A DNA stretch of 64,000 bases from Candidatus Poseidoniales archaeon (GTDB lineage: Archaea > Thermoplasmatota > Poseidoniia > Poseidoniales > Poseidoniaceae): NCBI GenBank assembly GCA_003602415.1, contig QQSK01000010.1, positions 66,691-130,690 on the forward strand, in the 5' to 3' direction. The notes beneath the pieces were generated by a model that was not told the DNA's origin, searched no databases, and saw only the letters and a program-made list of their open reading frames with translations. Both the position numbers and the translations under genes were made by a program. Of this stretch, positions 45,995 through 55,800 are shown one piece after another (the stretch's first letter is position 1; each line of letters begins with the position of its first letter).

Positions 45995-47521
45995 TCAAGC
46001 AAACGGAATAGAAATTGATTTGTGAGTCCCTAAATTGACGATAGTCAACATACAGGGCTTTGGCTGGAAACCTAACATCCTCTGGTATGATGTCTGGTCT
46101 TGCCAAGTCGAAGAACAAACTAGGGTAGTGCCGCGGAAATCAACACATGCGTGACCATGCACGTGACCTGTAACAAATATGTCAGGCACTTCCCTGATAA
46201 CCAAACCATCCTCTGGTTCTGGAGAAAGAGGAGTTTTTCCTCCCCATTGAGGGGCTAGATGTCTACGGCGTAACATTTGACGCATAGCTTCGACTGGGTC
46301 ACGATATGTTACAGTCCTCAAACCTGCTACGAAATCGTCAATCGATTTACCGTGGTATGAAAGCAATCTCACTCCATCAAGACTGAAATCACAGGGGTTA
46401 CCAACAAATGTAGTAGTGTTGAAATCTTGCTGAATATCAGGTTCAAGGGTAGGTTGAGGTTCTGCTGGCCTTACAGCATCATGGTTTCCTGGAAGCATTA
46501 TGCATTCAACCCATTCAGGAAGTAATTCTAGTAATTCTGCAAATCTAGAGTATTGACCATAGAGGTCTTTGATTGCTAATTCCTTATCCTGTCCAGGATA
46601 AATTCCTACGCCATCAACACAATCTCCTGACAAAACCAGATACTTGATTGTTCGAGCCAAAGGGTCATTGTTGAACCAATGAACCATTTTGTGCCATTGG
46701 GCCTCTAGGAAGGTTTTGCTCCCTACGTGTATATCGGACAAAAAGGCGACAGATACGCCTTGTTCGGCGAATGTTTTGTCGTGTTTATCTTGCATTGGGA
46801 AATGTAAATCATCGATGTAGAACATATCTCCATTTTGTGAAAATGTACCTGACACACCGATTACATCATCCGGCATTAAGCCAGATTCTACAACTTGCGC
46901 ATGTTCAATAACCCTGTCTTCTCCTTTACGATTCATCAATAGACAAGTCATTTCTCCACTCGCATCTTCAAGCGAGAACATCAAATGACCATTCTTTGTA
47001 TGTCGAGGTTCATTGACTAATCCTATTGCAACAGCAATATTCTCTCTGCCTTGAAATCTACTTTTCTCAGCCTGTAATCTTGCGATCTCCATCGGCCTTC
47101 TTGGTAGGTTAGAATTGGTAATAATCAGTTTACGTAACTTCTCTAAACGGTCATTGAACGCATTGTTTATGTCACCCATCTTACCTTCAGTAATGCTATT
47201 TCCAGTAATGTCATAATGCACTTTGATATCGATCATTGCATCGATTGCATCCATTGGAAAATCTTCACGCTTCCAATCTGGCATATTGTTACGCATCGAT
47301 ATATCTTCAATCGTTGATTCAGAGATTGGGGCGATGATTCTACCTGGGTTTGAAGTTGGAATCATATCCACTGTCAATTGTCCTTTTACACCCTGAGAGC
47401 GTAGTTTTGCAATAACTCCCAATGGGTCATCGTGTTGTTCTAGGCGTTCTTTGACACCACGTGATGCGAGCAATCCTGCACCCATAAGGTGCTGGAAAAT
47501 CTCGCCCCATGCCGTTGCCAT
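45995..47521 (-). CDS. polB: DNA polymerase D small subunit DP1 (3'-5' exonuclease)
   Basis: DP1 is the proofreading subunit of the euryarchaeal replicative polymerase PolD. The 508-aa protein has an N-terminal helical region, an OB-fold part (about 155-245, with NIAVAIGLVNEPRHTKNGHL) and a calcineurin-like phosphoesterase domain with FLSDIHVGS (261-269), LVLSGDCVDG near 296, PGNHDAVRP near 345, LLSYHGKS and VTGHVHGH. All Mn-binding Asp/His/Asn residues are present, so it should be an active exonuclease. The large subunit gene is not in the window. It is convergent with the small gene after pelA. Confidence 0.96.
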   Translation of the reverse strand: MATAWGEIFQHLMGAGLLASRGVKERLEQHDDPLGVIAKLRSQGVKGQLTVDMIPTSNPGRIIAPISESTIEDISMRNNMPDWKREDFPMDAIDAMIDIKVHYDITGNSITEGKMGDINNAFNDRLEKLRKLIITNSNLPRRPMEIARLQAEKSRFQGRENIAVAIGLVNEPRHTKNGHLMFSLEDASGEMTCLLMNRKGEDRVIEHAQVVESGLMPDDVIGVSGTFSQNGDMFYIDDLHFPMQDKHDKTFAEQGVSVAFLSDIHVGSKTFLEAQWHKMVHWFNNDPLARTIKYLVLSGDCVDGVGIYPGQDKELAIKDLYGQYSRFAELLELLPEWVECIMLPGNHDAVRPAEPQPTLEPDIQQDFNTTTFVGNPCDFSLDGVRLLSYHGKSIDDFVAGLRTVTYRDPVEAMRQMLRRRHLAPQWGGKTPLSPEPEDGLVIREVPDIFVTGHVHGHACVDFRGTTLVCSSTWQDQTSYQRMLGFQPKPCMLTIVNLGTHKSISIPFA

Positions 47522-47581
47522 GAATACGATACATAATCGGATGTTCTTGAGGTGTTCGGATGATTATCCAATATCGGATAT

Positions 47582-48265
47582 TCATTCCTTTTGCCATTCA
47601 ACATCAGTATCATCGCCAATAGCTTTGCCTTGGTTCTGCCAAGATTCGTCCTGCCAGGGCGATCCTGCTGCGGCTTCTGCTGCTTTTCTGGCTTTGGCAG
47701 CTTCCGATTTTGCAGACTCAACAGCGGCTTCTGCTGCCGCTTTTTCCTTTTCAGCAATTGCATATTCGTGTCGAACCTTTGCCTTATCCCAACAATCGAT
47801 AGCAGTTTTTAGTGCAAAATGAACAAATGAGATTTTGTTTTCAAGACGACTGCCACCCATCTGTACAGATTCTGCATTTGCCCAATGGGCTGATGCTATT
47901 CCAACATATACTAGACCTACTGGCTTTTTCGAATTAAGAGCAACTGGTCCAGCAATACCTGTTATCGAAATAGCAAGGTCAGCACCTGAACGTTCTCTAG
48001 CACCTTCAGCCATTTGAATGGCTACAGTAGCATTAACAGCTCCTTTAGATTCAAGTAAATCTCTTTGAACATCTAACTCATTAATCTTAGAATCATATGA
48101 ATAACATACCCAACTCTGACCAAACCAATCACTTGCACCTGATATATCGGTTAATGTACTTGCCAATAGGCCACCAGTACATGATTCTGCGATAGTAATG
48201 GTCGCTTTGACTTCCTTTAGGCGGCGGACCAAGCGGGCCGCTAATGCCTGGACTTCCTCATCCAT
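47582..48265 (-). CDS. pncC: nicotinamide-nucleotide amidase (CinA C-terminal domain) with coiled-coil tail
   Basis: The first 150 residues match the CinA/PncC domain, which hydrolyses NMN to nicotinate mononucleotide: TITIAESCTGGLLASTLTD near 20, GAVNATVAIQMAEGAR, SITGIAGP and PVGLVYVGIA. After that there is an added Ala/Glu/Lys-rich helix (about 175-205, AEKEKAAAEAAVESAKSEAA) and a charged tail with WQDESWQNQGKAI, which are unusual for this family. I start at the ATG 48265; an ATG at 48316 is upstream but outside the conserved part. A tRNA-Val lies divergent on the other side. Confidence 0.85.
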   Translation of the reverse strand: MDEEVQALAARLVRRLKEVKATITIAESCTGGLLASTLTDISGASDWFGQSWVCYSYDSKINELDVQRDLLESKGAVNATVAIQMAEGARERSGADLAISITGIAGPVALNSKKPVGLVYVGIASAHWANAESVQMGGSRLENKISFVHFALKTAIDCWDKAKVRHEYAIAEKEKAAAEAAVESAKSEAAKARKAAEAAAGSPWQDESWQNQGKAIGDDTDVEWQKE

Positions 48266-48341
48266 CAGGTACCTGTGAGAGCCCGTACTTCTTGAAGTTA
48301 GAGGGGTGTTATTCAAAAAGAGGTGCCAAGTAGGCTCGGTT

Positions 48342-48414
48342 GGGCCCGTGGTCTAGCGGTTATGACACCTCGCTTACACCGAGTTGATCGTGGGTTCGAT
48401 TCCCACCGGGCCCA
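48342..48414 (+). tRNA. tRNA-Val (anticodon TAC)
   Basis: Acceptor GGGCCCG / CGGGCCC, anticodon loop CTTACAC between CTCG and CGAG (anticodon TAC), T arm GTGGG TTCGATT CCCAC, discriminator A. The CCA end is not encoded (CTC follows), in contrast to the tRNA-Ala at 29952. It has no intron. Confidence 0.95.
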
Positions 48415-48460
48415 CTCACTGAAACAACCACTCAGTCCAGCGTTTAGCATAGATTTAATT

Positions 48461-49120
48461 TTACAATCCTAGGTAAGGACGTAAGTCATTAAGGTCTTTT
48501 GAATTGATTACGGTTATACCCGCCTCAGCAAAAGCGGATTTTGCTGCTTCTCTCTGGGGGTTGAAGCCGATAAATGTCGAACCTTCAACATGCATCGACA
48601 AATCCATACTTGAATCACCGACTGAAATTAGCCTTTCAGGAGGGCAATCTAAAATCTTCAACAACTTTTCAATCGAAGTGTATTTCTGCATAGATGGAAC
48701 TCTAACAATTCCTTCATCCAACAACCAACCATCATCATCGAACTGGAAACCATTCGCAATCCAGTCATCTGCTTTTACCATAGCAGCAATCGATTGAACA
48801 TACATATCAACACCTGCGGAAACAATCGCAACGTGGATGCCTGCGGCTTTCAAATCAGCAACTATCTCCTTAGCTCCCTTCATCAATTTGCATCCAGAAT
48901 ATGCTCTGAAGATATCATCTCTGTGGATCTTTGGAGATACATCTTTCCAGAGTGCTATGTCTGCAGCCATGAATTCAGAATCGGTTAATTCTCCTGCCAT
49001 GAACTTCTGTAACAGATCTTTCGAATCTGTTCCAAAGTGTTCGTGGATGGTTCTCCAGGATGAGATGGAATCTGCTAATACGCCATCGCAATCGAAAGCA
49101 ACGCAAAGTGGCTTGTCCAT
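48461..49120 (-). CDS. HAD-superfamily phosphatase, SerB-like
   Basis: A 219-aa HAD hydrolase with the nucleophile motif FDCDGVLAD near 9, the motif II serine in VAIVSAGVDM near 97, a lysine in VPSMQKYTS near 146 and motif IV ISVGDSSMDLSM near 166. The helical cap is of the C1 type (HEHFGTDSKDLLQKFMAGEL), as in phosphoserine phosphatase, so SerB activity is possible but not proved. All catalytic residues are present. It is transcribed in the same direction as the giant gene and starts 218 bases after it. Confidence 0.85.
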   Translation of the reverse strand: MDKPLCVAFDCDGVLADSISSWRTIHEHFGTDSKDLLQKFMAGELTDSEFMAADIALWKDVSPKIHRDDIFRAYSGCKLMKGAKEIVADLKAAGIHVAIVSAGVDMYVQSIAAMVKADDWIANGFQFDDDGWLLDEGIVRVPSMQKYTSIEKLLKILDCPPERLISVGDSSMDLSMHVEGSTFIGFNPQREAAKSAFAEAGITVINSKDLNDLRPYLGL

Positions 49121-49202
49121 ACTCGTCCCCGTTTAGTGGGGCAGGGCTGACGCTATTGGACTTGTTGAAAGAAAAAGGAAAGAATTGAGGTACAGAGGGG
49201 AG

Positions 49203-49228
49203 GGCCCCAGGACCGAAGTCCTGGGGCC
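49203..49228 (-). terminator. 11-bp hairpin with cUUCGg tetraloop
   Basis: On the minus strand GGCCCCAGGAC, loop TTCG, GTCCTGGGGCC. The closing pair is C-G, so the RNA has the very stable C(UUCG)G tetraloop. It is between the end of the giant gene and the HAD gene. It could be a terminator or a 3'-end block, but lies close upstream of the HAD start (about 85 bases). Confidence 0.6.
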
Positions 49229-49249
49229 ACACTCCTTTGTGGGGCTTCC

Positions 49250-49267
49250 CCCATCCCTAAGGATGGG
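49250..49267 (-). terminator. 7-bp hairpin in the giant-gene 3' region
   Basis: On the plus strand CCCATCC, loop CTAA, GGATGGG. It is the second of three stacked hairpins after the giant gene. The giant transcript would meet it after the one at 49291. After the 3' arm on the minus strand there is no T tract. Confidence 0.5.
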
Positions 49268-49290
49268 TATTTTCTGCTACAACAGAGACT

Positions 49291-49316
49291 CTCACCCTCC
49301 CCGAAAGGAGGGTGAG
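49291..49316 (-). terminator. 10-bp hairpin directly after the giant gene
   Basis: On the minus strand CTCACCCTCC, loop TTTCGG, GGAGGGTGAG, 23 bases after the giant gene's stop. It is the first of three stacked hairpins in this 218-base gap. A terminator or RNA stabiliser for the 14-kb transcript is likely. Confidence 0.6.
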
Positions 49317-49338
49317 GTGTGCTCAGTAATCAACCGTA

Positions 49339-49875
49339 TCAAAGACCAGTCCAGGTTCGGAGAACCGCACCTGCACCGGATGATGGTACGTAGCTAACAG
49401 AGACGTACAAGTCTGTTACTGGGTTGCCATCAGCATCCGTAGTACGGATGTAAATGGTGTCTCCTGTATCGAAACTTGACTTCACAGCTCCACCTTCGCT
49501 TCCAACAGAGTCGGTGAAGGTCACCATACTGTCAGAGTTTCCTGGGTAGAATCCGTAAACGGTTGTTTCTGCTAGGTTGTATTGATTATTGATGATCTGT
49601 CCACTTGCATCAGTGTATTCCATTGTCACTTCAATAGCCTGAGTTGCTAATTCAACTTGGCTACCGGTTACAGTGATTCGATGGAACGGGTTATCTCCAC
49701 CAGCGGCTTGACTCGAATCGACATCGAATGTCATACGAGGTACACCCTTGGCAGATGTATCTGCAAGGCTAGATGCCCAGACGTAGATAACACCGGATAG
49801 TACCACAGTAATTGCAACCATTAGGATAGTTGCAATAACTGGGCTCACCGCTTGCTCATCTGCTTCTAGAATCAT
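49339..49875 (-). other. C-terminal pilin module of the giant protein (possible internal start)
   Basis: Codons 4509-4686 of the giant gene look like a complete archaeal prepilin of 178 aa. It begins MILEADEQ, then AVSPVIATILMVAITVVLSG, which fits Pilin_N (DUF1628) proteins that start with a few charged residues before AVSPVIGxxLMVAITV. The pilin head domain follows (about 4545-4686). It is either released by prepilin peptidase cleavage near Q4516/A4517 or made by translation from the in-frame ATG at 49875. No ribosome site better than GAAGAG is near that ATG. Confidence 0.6.
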
Positions 49876-52800
49876 CTCTTCAAGAGACTCTTCTTCTTCG
49901 TCACGGCGGCTCTGTAGAACCAATGCACTGACGAATAGTCCAGCAGCGCTGATTGCAATAATTGTAGGTGCGAACGATGGTACGTCAGCAGTTCCAATCA
50001 AGCGTACAACGACCGGTAATTCTTGTCCTGAAGCGGATGTAGTCTTACCGAATGTGCGTGGTTGTGCACAGTCTGTACCGTTGTCATCGGTGCTCATTAG
50101 GTTGTTACACCAATCTTGGTCTTCTAGCATTGGTCGGCGCTTGTTCTCAAGAGTGACTGCAGATGGGTTACCATCTTCGTCAACACTGGATGAACCAGAT
50201 TCACCAGGACAGCTCCATGCTTCTCCTTGCTCGCCGTTGCTGTCAATACATGCGTGGGCGTATGGGAAGGAGTAACCGAAGTAGCGGTCTGCTGGTGATG
50301 CGGACATGTCACAGTTCTCGTTAACACAAGTTAGGACATCGACCTCAACCCAGATTCTGTTGCTTGTAGAAGTAATGTAGACATAGTCTGTTACTTCGAT
50401 TGTCTCACCGTATGCAGGTGGTACAACGTACTGTGTTCCCAGAGATACATACTCTTCACCGTTAGGATCATCGCTGTTGTATCCGTTGCTGTGGAAGGTA
50501 ACTTCCAGCATGTGGTCGTAGTTGTACGGTCCTTCATCTCCACCGTGTCCGATAGTTACTGTTGTCGGAACGAAGGTCTTCGGCATAATGTTCGAAACTT
50601 CGTTGTAGTCGAATCCAGTTACATCGTCTAGGAAGTAGTCAGGGACATTCTCTGCGACGTTGTCAACACGTACGTACAGTGTAACACTGTCTTCACCTTG
50701 CTGATAGTTAGCAGTGCTCATACCGTAGTTTGGTATGTAGCTAGGTGCAGTAGCTGTGTCGTGTAGGTACAGTGTGATTGGACAGAATTCACCAGATAGA
50801 GGGTTCTTCTGGTGGATACCACCGTTGTTGAGGTAGTCAACTTCCCACTCAGGAGCGTTTGTTGTTGCATCCTTGATTAGGTCGAATGAAATCTCATCAT
50901 CGGTGATTGTTGCTGCGAAGTAATCTTCGTAGTCACATGTATCTGCCTTGACAATTGTCCAGACCAAGTCATTGTCCTCGTGATCGTTGTCATGCTTCAT
51001 AGCAGACAGATCGTAGGTCAAGTTGTCTACGTTCTCATCGTCCTCAGTTAGAGTGACCTTCCATGGGAAGTTTGGAACTTCTCCATTTCCGTCAGAGATA
51101 ACAACGCCTGCTTGGCGATCCCACTCTAGAACTTCAGGTGCATCGTTTACTGGAGTAACTGAGAAGTTAACTTCGTAATCCATTGCATCTGTGTTCTCTC
51201 CAATCCATGAGTATGCTAGACAGATGTCTTCTGTCATTCCAGAAGGCACACCTGGTGCTAGATATTCAGGGATGAAGGACGCAAGTCCTAGGTATAGGTT
51301 GTAACATCCGGTAACGGTCATTGGTCCGTACAATGGGTGAACAACATCGTAGTTGATCAACCATGTGTATGAGACACAGCTAGACTTGGAGTCTGTTGTG
51401 CGACCTAGGTAGGTGTTTGCACAGTATCCACCATCGTCATTCAGAGTCAATACAATAGTACACTCGCCACCAAGTTCGTTAGCAGCGTTCTCTGTGATTG
51501 TCAACTCATTGTTGGTCACAGTTACTGAGTATGCAGGACATGGGTCGTATCCACCAGTTGTGGTGTATCCGTTAGGGAAGATTTCGTCCCAGGTAGTATC
51601 GAATGATTCGACATCTACTCCATATGCTACAGACCAGAAGTCAGTGTAGTTCATGCTGTTGTAAACAACTGCATTTGCATCGATTGTACTGTCACAGCCA
51701 TCGTCTGAGCGAACTGCGGTAACCTTGTTTCCGCTAGAGTCCATGTACTCTTGGTACCAAACAGTACCACAGCCATTTTGTGCTAGTAGGTATGTTAGTA
51801 GAGTAACATCGTTCAGAGTTGGTAGCGTGTAAGAACCGTTAGGCGAAACTGCTCCAGGGTCACCAGTCATTGGTATGTCCTGGAATCCACCGTTAGCTGT
51901 TACTGCATCTCCTGCATCAGCGAATAGTGCTGCAACGCTTGAGTACTTCTTCTGTACCCAGTATGGTTCAACAGATACTTCATCACTCTTGATTGATGCT
52001 CCCCAAGTGTAAACTTGAGGTTGCTCGTTTGCCATGTCGTTACTTGCCATGTCAATGATGTAAGAGCCAGTAGCGTTAGCAGCAGATCCTAGGACCTTGC
52101 TGACACTTCCGAATCCTTCGTCAAGAACATTCAGGTTACCTGCACCATCATCAGCGAAGACTGGCATACAGTCTGCACGCTCGGTGTTACAGATAATCGG
52201 TGCATCGTTAACATTCACTACAGTGAATGTAATCGTTGTACTGTCAGTCAATCCATGACTGTCTTCAACTGCGAAGTGGAAGACATAGGAACCGAACTGG
52301 TCATTATCTGGTGTGATGGTCATTGTCTGAGTTGACAGACTGCTATCTAGAAGCATTGTTGGGCTTAGAGATGGGTCTGTGTCATCAGCAACGGTCCAGG
52401 TCAGAGTGTTCTCCTCATCCTGTACATCGTCAGCCTTGTCAGTTAGTGTTAGTGTGTAAGCACCACTGTCTTCGTTAACTGTGATGTCGATCAAGTTCTG
52501 GATAACTGGGCACGCACGCTTGATGTCAATTGACTCAGCAACGTTTGTGCTCATGTCTACAGATGTGATGGTTCCCCAGTCTTCTGCACATGCTGCGTCG
52601 ACCTTGACAGAGATGTCGTAGGTCTTAGCATCGCTTGGAGTGTTGGAACCAACGTAGCTGCGGTAGATTAGCAAGTGGTTGCGTAGGTCATCGCCTTCAG
52701 CAAGGTCGCTGTGTCCCATCAATAGGGTCAACTCGTCTGTGAAGGTTTGGCCGGTTGCACCAGTTGCAACAGTCTGGTCAGGGTGAACAGATTCTACTGC

Positions 52801-55800
52801 GCCAGTGGACTCGTCTTGAACGATTACAATCATTCTAACAGTGCTAGATGGTTCACCGATACAATTCCATGGAATTGAGATTTCAGTGTCTGTGTCTCCA
52901 GAGTGTCCGATGAAGGAAGATAATCCTCCACAGGAGTTGGTGACGTCAGACCATCCGGTGAATCCGTTGACCTTTAGTCCGGAGTTACCGTTGCCTCCAT
53001 CCTCTGCCCAGAAGACATAGTCTGCTGCGAATGGCAGAGAGTGAGAGACATACCAGCTTTGTCCGGTAGTGTCTCCACCAGTACTCGAATCGATGTAAAT
53101 CTGCAAGTCAGCAGATCCCATGTCAACGCCTGTTAGAGCCATGTATAGGTTGTTAGCATCCCATGTAGCAAGGAAGTCCTCGCCAGCATCGTCGCTTGAC
53201 ATTACACCAGGCATAGCATCATCTGAAGGATTCTTCATGTTTCCATACCACTCTTCCATGTCGCCATCAGCGTTCATGTAAGGAGCACGGTATGCAGGTG
53301 AAACATATGCTGCTTGTGCACCGTCAGTAGACTGGATTAGCAGTCCAATGTCAGTTGCTGCAGCGCCCTTATGGGTGATGTCTAAGTCTAGCAAGTTTCC
53401 TTCATGGATAACTGCAGTTGCATCTACTACTAGTTTAGAAGCATCAACTGTGTTTCCAACAGAGGTTACTGTTACGTAAGAACCAGCGTTGATTTGAGTT
53501 GTTGAGTCTGCCCATGTGACGTTCTCAACAGATCCTTCTGCACCACCATCTGCCATTAGAGCAGTTGTTGCGTCAGAATCTCCACCGTTCCAGCGGAAGT
53601 CTACAGCATCTGTGTTCAATCCGTACATACCAGATGTATCCATATCAGTTGCATCGAAAGTTGATGCTCCTGTTACGTACATTGCGGAACCTGCACTGTC
53701 AGCGATTAGTTCAGCACCGTCGACGACAACATCTGTGTCTTCAGCGTATGCAGCGTAATCGCCACCAGATAGGATTGCTCCACCAGATAGTGTCATTTCT
53801 CCACCATACTGTTCGATAGAGGTACCGAATCCGGAGACAGATGTTCCATCAAGTGTGATTTCATCATTTGTACCGACTACGTTAACACCAACAGATGAGA
53901 ATCCAGAACTGCTTCCTGTGGAAACAGTTACTGTACCGTACATCCAAGAGTGGATACTACAGTGGTAATCGTATGTACCTGCTGTAGTGAATGTCTTGGT
54001 GTATGTAGATCCAAGGTTCATTGTTCCGCCAGATCCCCATGAGGAATCGTTAGCAGTAACATCGTGAGCCTCTCCTACACCACTGTTGTTGTAGTACTCG
54101 TTAGCTCTCCAGCGAATTGTGTCGCCTTCGTTGATGTTGACGTTTTGTGGTGCGAATGCGTTAGCATTGATTTGAACTGAGGATACAGCTCCACCACTAC
54201 CGCCTACTGCTGTTAGAGTAGAACCAGAGTCTACCAGGTCACAGCCATCGGTTACGATTGCATTCTCCATTACACTGATTGAGTTTCCACCAGCGTTAAC
54301 TGCTGAGGAACCACAGTCTTCAGCCCATAGACCAATTGCTGCTGGAGCATTGCGGCCTGCGGATTGAGAGATATCGTTGTTGGTAACGTTAGCATTGTAT
54401 CCGAACTGAACTCCATCAATCAGAATTCCACCATCTGCATCGACTAGTGTGTTACCGTCGATTACACCGTATCCATCCTTTACATAGATACCAGCCTTGG
54501 AAGAGTCTCCTCCTCCATTGATGACGTTGTTCATGATGTTCCAATCTAGTGCACCACGCATGTAGATAGCTTCTTGTGAATTGCTGAAGGTGTTTCCATC
54601 AATCAATAGATCAGAAGTTGTTCTATCTTGTGTGTAGATACCATAAGATGGGTTAGAGGAACCTTTGAACTCGTTGTTCTTGATTTCCACACCATCTGAG
54701 TATGAGTTCAAGGAGAACCATACATCGATTGTCTCGGAATTGATGAACTCGTTGTTCTCAATAATTGCATCATCAGCACCCCAGAAGGACTGGTTGTATG
54801 AATAATAGAATCCAGTTCTTGTCAGGTAAACACCAACACCACAGTTCTTCATGACGTTGTTAATGATGGTAGTGTTAGCACCACCAGCATTCAAACACAT
54901 GTCTTGGAAAGCAACCGATCCAGTGTTAGGCATTGTTCTGAAGTGAGTGAATGTGTTGTTTTGGATATCGAAGAAATCCGCTTCCCAAACATATGCACTC
55001 CATGAGGACTTGTAACCGAATGTTGTAACAATGGTTGCTAGTCCAGCAATTGTTGAGTTCTGAACATCAGGTACGACATCGTTCCATCCGTTGTATCCAA
55101 TCTTGATACCTTGTGCATCTTCACCGTCTACTGCAGTTGAAACCCACTCTGTGTTGTGAGCATACAAGCGAGCACCGTATGGGTATGTAGACCAGATGTT
55201 CATTGAATCATAGTACTTGTAAGATCCAGTAGATAGAATTGTACTTCCATTCAGAGAAACATCAGTGTTTCCATCGATGTACCAGTAACCTACGTCGAGC
55301 ATTACAACCTTGTTCTCCATATTGGTTGGTGTAGCACCGTAGTATCCGTACTCTTTCATACCAGAGGAATATTGTCTTCCAGTAGAACTAGATGTACTCA
55401 ATCCAGGACAGTTCTGAACGTAAGCGAACGAACTTGAACTGAAACTGTAACAGACACGAACTTCAACAGCGTTTGTTAGAGCCATGTTGTGAGAGTTACC
55501 GCTAGCATCAGATAGAGACAGACTGTCAAATGCATATCTGAAGTCTGCTGCGTTATCGCTAGCTGAATTGTAGTAATACGATCCAACCTTAGCAACGGTT
55601 ACAGCTTCATATCCAGATAGGCTCATTGTAGACAATCCAGATAGATCTACTCTTTGAGTTACGAAAGTCATGTCCAAAGCATCACCAGATGAGTCGGTTA
55701 CGGCAGAGCCTGTAACTTCTCCATCAGCGTTCTTCAATACAACGTTTGCACCGGAAACTGGGTTAGAGTCAGCCAGAACATTGACATCAAGATGACGCAT

